From: Symbiodinium natans
Taxonomy: Eukaryota; Sar; Dinophyceae; Suessiales; Symbiodiniaceae
Direction of reading: 5' to 3'
Length of the DNA stretch: 64,000 nt
Assembly (NCBI GenBank): GCA_905221605.1
Contig: CAJNDS010002522.1
Span: 191,182 to 255,181, forward strand
The notes under the pieces were generated by a model. That model did no database searches, had not been told where the DNA came from, and saw nothing but the letters and a program-made list of their open reading frames with translations. Of this stretch, positions 1-9,341 are shown in pieces. The position numbers were made by a program, and so were the translations under genes. Numbering within the stretch: the stretch's first letter is position 1; each line of letters starts with the position of its first letter.

Positions 1-72
1 TTCGCTGCGTGCGGCCGGAACAACACTGCTGATACTTTGCAAGGCACTCCAACAAACTTCAAGGCTCCTCCT

Positions 73-208
73 CCTTAAGCCCCAGACCCGTAAACCTTGA
101 ACCCTTACACCCCTAAACCCTACACCCTACACCCTAAACCCTAAACCCTAAACCCTAAACCCTAAACCCTAAACCCTAAACCCTAAACCCTAAACCCTAA
201 ACCCTACA
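73..208. repeat. Telomere-type CCCTAAA array
   Basis: Near-perfect tandem CCCTAAA (C-strand of TTTAGGG) with a few CCCTACA variants at both edges. It is interstitial: ordinary sequence lies on both sides, so this is not a chromosome end. A degenerate G-strand stretch follows at about 310-450, with a GC-rich exon-like island (about 225-310) between them. Confidence 0.95.
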
Positions 209-309
209 CCCTTAAACCCCAATATTCCCCCTCGCGGACAGGCCGAGCTTCCAGCGGAGCGCTGCCGCCCCGAAGGAGATGTCCACGAGCCGAAGGCTCG
301 CACGCGAGG

Positions 310-985
310 GGCTGTTGTTTGGGGGGGTTTAGGGTTGAGTTTGGGAGGGTTTAGGGGGTTGAGGGTTGAGGGTTTATAGGGTTTAGGGTTTAGAGTTGAG
401 GGTTTAGGGTTTAGGTTCGAGGGTTTCGGGTTTCAGGGGTTTAGGGTTGAGGGTTTGTTGTGACATGAAAGCTTCGCGAAATGCGAAAAGCAGCCATGGG
501 TACCCTATTCCCTTTAGGGTTGAGGCCTAAACTCAAGTCAATGCCTTTCATCCACTGGGTGGCCAGTATGGGGGGTAACCCTAAACCCCAAACCCTAGAC
601 CCTACCTCTAGGATTCCCCAGGACTCAGGGTGTCCCATTTTCCAGCGAAACATAGGTTCCAAGTGAACCATGAACAACTTGGTTTTTTGTTTGATCTTGA
701 GGCTTTTGTTGTGAAGGCCCCCCAAGCCTTCACAACGAAAGCCTCGAAAGCTGAGAGCTTAAGTGTTGAAGGGATTGAAGGGCTTTACATTTTCGGGCTT
801 GAGGCGTTATAGGCTATCTTTTGGGGCTTCAGGGGGTTTATGGGTTTAGGAAACCAGCCCTAAACTGCCCTAAACCCGAGACCTTCAGCCCTTCAGCCCT
901 TCAGCCCTTAAGCCCTAAGCCCTAAGCCCTAAGCCCTAAACCCTGAACCCTAAGCCCTTGACCCTAAGCCCTTGACCCTCAGCCC
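310..985. repeat. Degenerate telomere-type repeats, both orientations
   Basis: About 310-450 holds corrupted TTTAGGG/TTGAGGG units. About 840-985 holds CCCTAAG/CCTTCAGC-type variants in the other orientation. Between them is a small inverted repeat around 713-745 (AAGGCCCCCCAAGCCTT region) and no convincing coding sequence. A further short TTTAGGG tract lies at 1097-1136. Confidence 0.75.
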
Positions 986-992
986 AAAGCCA

Positions 993-3900
993 GGTAGCGC
1001 TGCATCTGGGGCACCCTGCATGGACGCTCGCCGTGGGCTGGCCGGCAGGCGAGGGCGACTGGCACGTTGCAGCAGGGCAGGAGGCGTGAAGGGTGAAGAG
1101 GGTTTAGGGTTTAGGGTTTAGGGTTAGGGGTTTAGGGAAATTTGGGCCAGTTTGGTGCTTAGGGCCGTTTAAGGTGCAGGTTTTCCAAATCCTAAGTCTC
1201 AACACATTGTGTGTGGTTAATTGACGAGTTGAGGTTGTTGCGGAATTCGTATCAAAGCCAGCATCGTGCCTACCCTCAAGTGAGCCAGAAGAAACATTGG
1301 GATTTCTCATGTATATATAGGTCGGGATGTTCCCCCTTCGACAAACAGTTGTTATTTTGGGATTCTAGTACCCCCCTCAGGTTTCTTTTCTTGTGCGCTA
1401 CACGGTGCCTCAGCCGCCGTGGCCCTGCGGGAGCCCACTTGAGGCGAACATCTTTGCATGGTTTCGATCCACCAGCGGCCACATCCTCTTCGCGGCCCCT
1501 GCCCTGGCAGACAACGCGACGGATCTGCAGCTCGGGCGATTGAGAATCGCCTTCCGAGCCCAAGACCCAGGCGACTACCACGTCCAAGTTCTGGAGCTGT
1601 CCCCACTGGGGAAGCAGTTCGCCCGAGCCCGACAAGCGGGCAAGATCCGAAAGCTGGTCGTGGAGCTGCAAACGTCGGATCCTGCCGCTCCCACACCTAC
1701 GCCCCGAAGCGGCGCCGGAAACTCCAGCCTCATTCAGCTCCTGGGTCGGCCTTAGGGACGTTTGTTGCCCCTTTCAAACCTTAAAACCTGAGGCGTAAGC
1801 CCTAAACCCCAAACCCGAAACCCAAACCCCACGCGGGAATGTTTTTCAAAGGGTTTCAAGGGCCGGCCCAGGCTACCTCCACGACGGTGTGAGCTGGGGC
1901 GGGACGCTCTCCAAACATGGTGTTCAGCCCCCCACCCCCCCGCCCAGAATAGCGGGCCTAGGGTTTAGGGTTTAGGGTTTAGGGTTTAGGGTTAATTAAC
2001 CCTAAACCCTGAACGCCTGAACCTGAAACCGAAAACCCTGAACCCCAACCCCTAGACCCTAAACCATATAGCATGTTTCTTTCCATTCTGTCAGGAAATG
2101 CACTCTAAGCCATAGTTAGGATCCTCATGTTTAAAGCACCTCAACCCCTCGGCCCTAGCCCTCCCTGGCCCGAAAGGCGGGACACCTTCACTCACGGGCG
2201 ATGGGTGAAGAGCTCCTCGCTTCAGAGCCGAGATTGCAAAGCAGTCGCCTGCGCTCGAGATGGATGGGTGTATCTGTCACCCAGCTGTCGCTCGGGGGCG
2301 CTTTCTCGGGCATGTTTTCTCGTGCTCCTTTTGCCAGGGCCTTTCGAAGAGATGGTGAGCCTGGAAATGTGCAAGTCATGTAAGAATCTACAGAAAAAAC
2401 ACACAGGGCATGCATCTTGAATGCATCGGGGGGATATACTTCGGGCTGCTAAGGGCTCTCGGGGATGTTCAGAAACCTCAAATTCAGGCTACTGGAACTC
2501 GTACTGCCCAGAAGCTGCCCTGGAGCGGGCGGCGTGGAGCGGCCGGACGCTGTGGATCGCCTTCTTGGGGTCCTCGATCACGCGAGGCTGGCTTGGTGTT
2601 TTGTTCTCCCTTTATACTACCAGTACCTATTGAGGGATGATCGAACCACCCCCCATTATTAATTCCTTATTTAGGATGGTTAGTAACTAAAGGGGGGAAC
2701 ATCCCAAGTCATATCCAGGAACCTCTTTCAAAGCATGTTTAGGGCCAGACTAGTTTAGCGTATCGGCCTAAGGTCTTTGGGTTTCCGGTTTTTTGGGGCT
2801 TAGGGTTTAGGTTGGGGCTTGGGCTCCGGGTTTTCTTTGGGTGAAGGGAGGCCGTGGGGATGTTTTAGGGTTCAGTTCAAGGGCCTTGGGGGTGGGGGGG
2901 GGGGGGGGGCTTTTGGAGGTTTCTTGGATGTGTAGGCTTGAGAGTTTGAGCAGCCCAGCGCAATAGCCGATACACACTCTAAACCCTTGACCCCTTACCC
3001 GGATAAGCCCCCCCCCCCCCCACAAAAAAAAAAAGAAAGAAAGAAAAAACCCCAAAACCCCTAACAAAGCTTCTTCAGCCTTAGCCCTCAGTCCCGCAAG
3101 CACCCCCCCAAAAAAGAACGCCCAACGCCCGGGCTCAACGCGCCCGAAGCCCGAGAGGCACTCCACATGCACTGCTGGACTGGCTGGCGCCCGGGAGTCG
3201 GGGGTTCTTCTCGGAGCACCGGTCGCAGCTGCCGGGCGTTGGGACTGCCGTGAAGTGCTGGGGGTGGTTCGACACCCAGGCACAGAAGGGACCCAAGAAG
3301 GGGACCTTAGGCGTACTGCAGCAGCTACGTAGGTACATGGGGACACTGTAAGGTGTACATAAGGGGTTAGAAATAGGGGAATCAGATTTCAGGGGCCCTT
3401 CTAAGGCTCCCCCCCCCCCCCCCATCGAATGCTACCCTAAGAGGTTGGGAATCTCCGGGCCTCCTACTCCGACTTCCGGATCGCCAGCTACAGCGAAGGA
3501 GAGTCCCGAGCCGCCTTTGGGAGGCCTTCGGCGTAGCCCGGAGTTGCGCCCTCTTGCCCTTTCTTCTGGGTGATAGTCCCCCCCCCCCCCCCCAAAAAAA
3601 AAAAAAAAAATGGCAAGGGGTAGCCTCATCCCCTAAACCCTACCTAACCCTAAACCCTAAACCCTCAACACTAAACCCTTAATCCCTACTGGGGTTCCTG
3701 GCCTACCAAGAGGCTGGCCCAGATCATGAGGGAGGGCGCGGACGTGATCGTTGTTGAGTTTGAGGTGGTGAAGCCGGTGATGGAGGGCCTCCGTCAGTTG
3801 AACCAAACGCTTCAAGAGTTTCAGGGGACCCTGGTGCTGGCAGCACCTGGGCTCCTTTGTGTAGAAGCAACTTAATTTAGTTAAGCGATCATCATAAAGG

Positions 3901-4841
3901 TGATAGGCTTGAAGAGACTTACTTTATTCATAAGATCATTATTCTAGTCGAAGCACTGATCCCTGATTTTGTGGCAACTCAGTTTCAGCCCACAGGCAAA
4001 GAAACTGGGGCCTTGGCACTCCAAGTACCAGTGCTGGGTCAAGCTTCCCAACGAGACGTGGATAGACGGCGTAAAAGGCCAGGGCAATCAACCGCATTAG
4101 GGTTTAGTGTTGAGGGTTCCGTTTTTGGGGTACCGTAAGAATGTAGGTACATTCAACCCCTAAACCCTAGACACCCCCCGCCCCCGCCACCCCCCCCGCC
4201 CAAAAAGCGCCACCAGGTGAGTTCCACCGGGTCTTCTCCGATTGGCCTGAGGCTATGAGAGCGAAGCTGAACGCTCAAGTCATATTCGTGGACGAGAACC
4301 CTTGGGCCCTGCCCTTGTTCCTTGAACCTCCTCTTTTTCTAGTCATGAGGATGGCCGTCTTTTACATAATTCTGTCGAGCAGCCGAAGTCTGCATCCCTG
4401 AATAGGGTGGGGGTGAGAAACAAAGCCTATGGAAAGGGCTCCTCTTCACCTAAAGTCAGGTTCTTCGACATGGAATCTCGCCAGGGCCGCTCCCAGCATT
4501 GGCACTACTACAGCGACAAGCCCGGACGAGGCGTTTGGGGAACGCTGCCGGCAGCGTCTGGACAGGCATACCTGTCATACCTGCTGAGCCACGCGAGAGC
4601 CAGGCAGAGCGGTGCTAGCCCGACTTCTGAGTCCGGGGTCTTCCGTGTGTGTACGGAGTGCATGTTGAAGGCATGCTGCCCCTGGGTCGCGCCGGTGGCG
4701 CAGCCCTTGCATACCCTGTCCAACTGGTCCCACGACTTCGTCCCGCTGGCGAGCATCAGCATGAGTAGCTGCGCAGAGGGGGATCGCACACGGGGTCTAG
4801 CCTCGAGTCCTGGCCAACGTTCCGAAAAAAGCCGCCCCTGA
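993..4841 (+). CDS. NXPE / PC-esterase-like protein, multi-exon
   Basis: Reconstructed from frames joined at AG|G acceptors. Exons: about 993-1090 (weak), 1381-1690 (begins VSFLVRYTVP; beta-rich, filamin/Ig-like, with FRAQDPGDYHVQVLEL), about 2200-2289 (DGWVYLSPSC), 2488-2595 (WIAFLGSSITRG), 3158-3279, 3444-3523 (LRASYSDFR), 3713-3839 (REGADVIVVEFE), 3996 to about 4070, 4217-4295 and 4460-4841 (SQHWHYY, then a Cys-rich tail to a TGA). The GSSITR block matches the GDSxxR-type nucleophile motif of PC-esterases, and HWH is a candidate for the distal catalytic His. A filamin-like domain followed by PC-esterase is the NXPE order; such proteins are usually secretory or membrane proteins acting on acylated glycans. 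No signal peptide was found, so the 5' end is incomplete. Introns contain telomere-type repeats, homopolymers and a MITE-like repeat. The family call is good to moderate; exact borders need RNA data. Confidence 0.6.
1952..2065. repeat. Head-to-head telomere-type repeats in an intron
   Basis: Five TTTAGGG units run directly into GGTTAATTAACC and then CCCTAAA-type units, forming a palindrome centred near 1997. It lies in the PC-esterase-like gene between the filamin-like exon and the exon ending at 2289. Confidence 0.8.
3290..3425. repeat. MITE-like repeat, inverted copy of 43870-44000
   Basis: The stretch with GCAGCTACGTAGGTACATGG, GACACTGTAAGG and CAGATTTCAGGGGCCCTTCTAA is the reverse complement, with scattered differences, of 43870-44000. 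It ends in a C homopolymer and lies in the intron between exons 3158-3279 and 3444-3523. A related GGTCCCTT/ACCATGTAA family appears near 44020-44150 and 46130-46180. Confidence 0.7.
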
Positions 4842-5981
4842 ACCCGAAACCCTAAACCCTGAACTCCAACTTCTAGATTATAGAGGTAGCCCCCTGAATG
4901 AATTACCGAACCCTCACCCATACACCTTTAACAGGGGAACCTCTAAAGTTTGGGTTTCGGGTTTCGGGCTTAGGGTCCTTACTTGGGAATGGCTGGTTGC
5001 CTCTCTTGCTGGGTTGCCGACACCAAGCTGCAGGCAACATCTGAGGATGACAGTTGGATAAGCGCATATGAAGTAGGGTATGTATTTCTTGTATCCCCAA
5101 ACGGACACTCAATATCTATCTACACTCACCAGTATTAAAAAGGAACCTTTTGTACACTCACCAAGAATATACCCTGCTGCATGTGCATTAATAGGGGTTT
5201 CAACTGCCAACCTGGTTTACACCCGAACCCCAAAACCTTGTGCCTACACCCGAATTCTCGGCAAGATCATTGTCTGACGAGATTGCCAACGTCCACCTGC
5301 TCGATGGCGTGATCTCCTCAGGTGGGGCTGAAGTACCGGGGTTTAGGGCTCCATTAAGTGGAAGGGCTTTGTAAAGCTTTTGAGGTTTGGGGATGCTTTG
5401 GTTTGTTAGTGTTTTTTGGTGGTTCGGGGGGTTTCGAGGGTTTTGGAGCCTTTTTGGAGTTTAGAGTTTAAGCGTCTAAGGTTTTTTAGCAGTTCGTGGT
5501 TCGTGGGTTTTCAGCTCTGCCTCAGCCTTCCACATGCAGACTTGAAAGCCTTTGGGAGCCCCAAACGAGACCCTAAACCCTACAGCGTCCTGTGCTGCCC
5601 AGGCCCCCTGGATTTCCCATCTTGCTGGCGCTGGTCTCTGCCCAATAGGCAATCAGCTCTCGAAGCCTTTTCGCCAGAAACAGGGTTTAGGGTTTAGGGT
5701 TTAGGGTTTGGGGTTTAGGGTTTAGAGTGTAGGGTAAACCTTTCATGTTCTTTCTCTCCCAAAGGCTGTCGCAGCGGGTTCAAGGGCTCCAGGGGTTAGG
5801 CTGCTAAGTGCCAGGGGTTAGGCTGCTAAGTGCCTCGTGGTGGTGAAGCGTAGGTTCCCAGAAGCAGGCAAAGGCTTCCAAGAGCTGATTCCAACAGCCG
5901 ACTATGTTGCCGGGTTTCACCATCGCCGACCATCGCTCAAATCAAAGCGGCAACAATAGCCCCACAGTGGTTATAAGTCGC

Positions 5982-6062
5982 CCGGAACCGCTCGGAACCG
6001 TTCCGAACTATTTATAAACGTCGGGTTCATATATAGTCCAGAACGGTTCCGAGCGGTTCCGG
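5982..6062. repeat. Perfect 22-bp inverted repeat (foldback)
   Basis: Left arm 5982-6003 and right arm 6041-6062 are exact reverse complements (core GGAACCGCTCGGAACCG), with a 37-bp AT-richer loop that itself pairs partly (GAACTAT against ATAGTCC). Related GGTTCC/GGAACG and TATATATAGTTC motifs continue to about 6160, suggesting a small MITE. Confidence 0.85.
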
Positions 6063-6387
6063 ACTATCTGGAACGATTTCGAATCATCTGCTGGAAAAGT
6101 TATATATAGTTCTGAGAACTTTTGTATATAGATCGAGGAAGATTATATATAGTTCCTGAACCATGCGGGATGCCCAACAGTTAAAGAGGCCTACGCACCT
6201 ACTAATCCACAGACGTTAGACGTCACTGGCTCCCTTGTGGGCAGAAAGAATCATTGAGGGTGGCAGTTTGTTCGTCGCAGTGAAGGTGTTGCCTTGGCAC
6301 ATCCCGGCACTGTCCTATGTCGGTACAACCTATACAGCAGTCGACTTCGGTACAGACAGTTTTCACGATCCTTCCCCAGAATGGCCT

Positions 6388-6693
6388 ACATCCTGATTTT
6401 ATGGTTCTCGAGTAGTCAGAAGGGCTCTTAGCAAGTCAATAAATGTAAGTTGCAAGCAGTCATCATGAATGTTACCCGCTCCAACCTTGAAAAAATCTCT
6501 AAACTTTTGCAAGCCCCACTTGTAACTACCCATGAACCTCCAAATAAAGCCCTGAACCCTAAATCCTTAACCTTAAACCTTCGCAGCGTAAACCCAACCC
6601 TGACGCCCTCAGCCCTGAACCCAGTCTCACAACCATCATAGCCACCCATCAACCACCCTTAGCCCTACGTAGCCCTTAAACCCCTATCACCCT
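6388..6693. repeat. Dispersed repeat, copy 1 (pair with 22968-23258)
   Basis: Starts near ATCCTGA, includes CGAGTAGTCAGAAGGGC, CTCTAAACTTTTGCAA and AACCCAGTCTCACAACCATC, and ends in a CCCTTAA.CCCCTATCACCC tail. The second copy at 22968-23258 has the same order and orientation with substitutions and small indels. Neither copy has an open frame that both share. Confidence 0.85.
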
Positions 6694-7351
6694 AAACCCT
6701 AAACCCTAAACCCTAAACCCTAAACCTTCCGTGGTATCTGCATAGGCTGCAGGAGAAACTGCGTGTGCCTCATTGCTGAGAACCGTTTTTTGAACGGGTA
6801 AGTCTGACGACATGACAGACTGGCTTCCGCAGGCATGGCCTGACTGTAGCATGCTTGGTCAACTTACATAATGAGTTGGTATCAAGAAAGCCAGAATCAG
6901 GCCGCACGCGCACGAACACGCACACGCACATGCCATTTGATTGCACGCAGTTGTCATCCACAGTTGAAGTGATAAAATGCGGACTAGCATGGGTCACCTA
7001 GCTGTTCCAGTTGTCCATGCCTCACTGGAGCAGATGTGAGAAAAGTGCAAGCAGAGGCTTATGTCGCCACGGCCCCATCCGATGTTGCGCGCAGTGGCGC
7101 CAGCATCTTCTTTGGGGTGGCAGAGTGGCCAGATGGCAACAAGCCCATTGGCAACTGTAGTGATGCCCCCACTGCGCAAGCAAATCGCAAGTCGTTCCCA
7201 GCAAGCGATGTTCACAAGTTGCCTTCACGCTGCACTTCTTCAACATAATAGCGCCTCCAGCACGGCATGACCGTCGTTTTGGTACAATCTCACTCATGCT
7301 CGCTGCCCAGCGTCGAAAGGCCTGGCATAGCTGACATATACATATATATAT

Positions 7352-7388
7352 GGGCGTCCGCCTATTGCGGTTCCCCTTAGTTTTTTCA
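7352..7388 (+). repeat. Left terminal inverted repeat of the transposon
   Basis: Begins GGGCGTCCGCCTATTGCGG and continues with TTCCCC and a T run. It matches the reverse complement of 13327-13363 at 30 of 37 positions, with a 20-bp core (7358-7377) holding one mismatch. Immediately outside is (AT)n. Confidence 0.85.
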
Positions 7389-7426
7389 ACGTCATAACCG
7401 TATGTATAATCTAACACTGAATGACA

Positions 7427-7454
7427 GTTATAACCACAACATATGAGTTATAAC
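7427..7454. promoter_or_regulatory. Paired GTTATAAC palindromes, left subterminal
   Basis: Exact 8-bp palindromes GTTATAAC at 7427-7434 and 7447-7454, 20 bp apart start to start; a one-mismatch relative (GTCATAAC) is at 7391-7398. They lie between the left terminal repeat and the end of the transposase gene. The same paired arrangement occurs at 11350-11376 and 12505-12532, so these are candidate protein-binding sites or transcription signals of the element. Confidence 0.5.
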
Positions 7455-7641
7455 TTATATCCCTATATATTCTATTGACACATACCCACTCGTATATATA
7501 TTTGTAGAGCTCGTCCAGGCTGACGAGGACGTAGGCACCTCAGATGGTGCGCACATGCTTTTATTCAGGTGTTTTTTTTTGCAGCTCACACTGTCGCACT
7601 GGATTTTTTCCCCACTGTTGTCGCGACTGTCGCGAATGTGC

Positions 7642-9105
7642 TTAGATGGCGATGAATGCATTTCTGCACTTGCCACCTTCATTCGACCGTGCCAGGCCCT
7701 CTAGCACTGACATCATGGAGCTACCGACATTAACATAGAACATGTACTCCTGCATATCGGGCTCTTCGATACGCAAGTACCCGTGCCGCTGGCGAGACCA
7801 TTTCTTCAAGCGGTTATTCTCTGACTCGGCATCATTGGTATGGAAACCAGTGGCAACATCTCGGAAGCATTTGTCATGCTTGACCGATGGTGGATGCTTG
7901 TACCCTAACTGATCTGCTGCCTTTGTAGTAGCAGTCCACCCGTCAAAGACTAGGGTACTGTGCTTGCGAACCCTACTGTGCAGAGTGTCCCTGATCTCAT
8001 GCAGCCCACGAGGCTTGTTATTTACAGCCTGGGATGTACGTGGCAAGAGTCTGTACGTGATCTTCTTCAAACCATTTCCATGTGTGAAGACCTTAGACCC
8101 ACGACCAACACACACAGCAAGCCACAACCACTTTCCATTGAGCTTGAGATTCTGCGCGGGCTTCTTCAGTACACGAAGAGGACGTCGATGCGCCGCAGGA
8201 CGTTTCATGGAGGTAAAGGTCGATGGTCTCTTCACTGCGGCAGATGGACGTTTCATGACGGCAGCAGGCTTTTTGAGGAGGGTGTACGATCCCGCCGCCT
8301 TGCTTTCACCTTTTCTGAGTGTCCTCGCAGGGAGGACTTTCATACCCTGGGCCTTCTTCATGGAAGGGGTCTCAGAACGCACATTGCTTCGTTCCTGTGG
8401 GTAGCCACTCTTGTTGATGCCGTTGTTGCCCATTGACCAGCCATCCTCTGGATGTGTGCCAACCAGACATTCGTCAATCACGACGGTGTAGTTCAGTCCT
8501 CCTATCATCATTTGGTCCATGTTCTTCAACGCCCTCCCCAAGGCTTGTTGAAAAGATCGACGCCATTGAGTCATCGTGTGCTCCTTAATATTGCCATAGC
8601 CGAACTGAAGCTCGTTGATGATATGTACCCAAGGCATACCCAGGCGTAGCATATTCAGCATGTGAAGGAATGCTAGCCAATTGCTGATTGTGATCTCTTT
8701 CATGAACCCGTGAAAGTTGACGGGAGCATTCATATGTTTGTGTCCGCTTGTCCGACATGTCCATCTGTATCTCAAACACCCATCTGGATTAGAGCACTCC
8801 AACCGAGTGGGACCATTGCATTCCGTGCACTTGTGCATTCCCAATATAATGCCAGTTCGCAGCATCAAAGCAATGGCTCTCAATGTCAAGCTAACGTTTT
8901 GCCCGTTGCTATCCAGCACCCGTCGATCTATGATGTAGTGCTTGAAGGATGTGTCGGACTGAAACCACTCTTCACACATCTTCTTCTGGAAGTCAAGAAA
9001 AGTGATGTCATCCAAGCGCCTGCCATGTAGGCCACCGGTTTTAGGTAGCAACGGCATATCAACCCACTCACATGTAAGCAAAATGCCTTCAGGGCAAGCA
9101 GACAT
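7642..9105 (-). CDS. IS1595/Merlin (ISXO2-like) DDE transposase
   Basis: A 487-residue protein expected to cut and join the element ends in the nucleus. Residues 93-122 form a Cys-rich zinc-ribbon-like segment (CTEC, C104, C110, C117, H122), as in IS1595-type proteins. The RNase-H fold follows: first Asp in VVIDECLVG (D211), second in LVFDGW (D388), and HTNDAESENNRLKK (422-435), which matches the HTNxxExxxxxLKR signature of ISXO2/IS1595 transposases, where the third metal ligand is Asn or Glu. An insertion at about 219-320, including KKPA/KRPS repeats, separates D211 from the next core strand (WLWLAVCVGRG, about 326-336). This basic linker is unlike bacterial relatives and may aid DNA binding or nuclear import. 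The gene follows the ATPase gene by 236 bp. The start chosen is the first ATG of the open frame. Confidence 0.85.
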   Translation of the reverse strand: MSACPEGILLTCEWVDMPLLPKTGGLHGRRLDDITFLDFQKKMCEEWFQSDTSFKHYIIDRRVLDSNGQNVSLTLRAIALMLRTGIILGMHKCTECNGPTRLECSNPDGCLRYRWTCRTSGHKHMNAPVNFHGFMKEITISNWLAFLHMLNMLRLGMPWVHIINELQFGYGNIKEHTMTQWRRSFQQALGRALKNMDQMMIGGLNYTVVIDECLVGTHPEDGWSMGNNGINKSGYPQERSNVRSETPSMKKAQGMKVLPARTLRKGESKAAGSYTLLKKPAAVMKRPSAAVKRPSTFTSMKRPAAHRRPLRVLKKPAQNLKLNGKWLWLAVCVGRGSKVFTHGNGLKKITYRLLPRTSQAVNNKPRGLHEIRDTLHSRVRKHSTLVFDGWTATTKAADQLGYKHPPSVKHDKCFRDVATGFHTNDAESENNRLKKWSRQRHGYLRIEEPDMQEYMFYVNVGSSMMSVLEGLARSNEGGKCRNAFIAI

Positions 9106-9341
9106 GGAATCACATTTCGCTGCGATGCTCGTCTAAATGCCTGCACATAGACCACAAGTTTTACCGGTGCATAAGGAAGTCTTTATCAGAGTTTCCCCGG
9201 CTCAGACTCCGCTTCATATGCTCTCCGAATTTGCATCATACGCTCTATCTCGGATCAAAACTGAAGCTGTCCTAGCTCCACATCCGATTGGTGCACTCTA
9301 CCCGGGATCAAACTGAAGTGGGATCTCTAGGTCGGAACCGC
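9106..9341. other. Spacer between transposase and ATPase genes
   Basis: A 236-bp gap with an imperfect direct repeat (GGATCAAAACTGAAG at about 9254 and GGGATCAAACTGAAG at about 9304). It has no GTTATAAC pair, unlike the other gaps of the element. Whether it carries a promoter or is part of a polycistronic transcript cannot be told. Confidence 0.5.

Larger units (their letters stand above)
4842..7351. other. Intergenic region, no confident gene
   Basis: Holds a TTTAGGG array at 5681-5735, a 22-bp tandem duplication at about 5791-5835 (unit with GGGGTTAGGCTGCTAAGTG), a perfect foldback at 5982-6062, one copy of a dispersed repeat (6388-6693), a CCCTAAA tract (6690-6726) and low-GC DNA leading to the transposon. 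A short open stretch at 5290-5330 (IANVHLLDGVISSGG) looks protein-like but cannot be joined to anything. Confidence 0.6.

Noticed and set aside
73-208. True chromosome end
   Set aside because: The array is short and flanked by ordinary sequence on both sides; dozens of similar arrays in both orientations lie inside the window.
2807-3346. 179-residue minus-strand frame
   Set aside because: It crosses homopolymers and telomere-like sequence, and its best part is antisense to a plus-strand exon (3158-3279) that joins its neighbours in phase.
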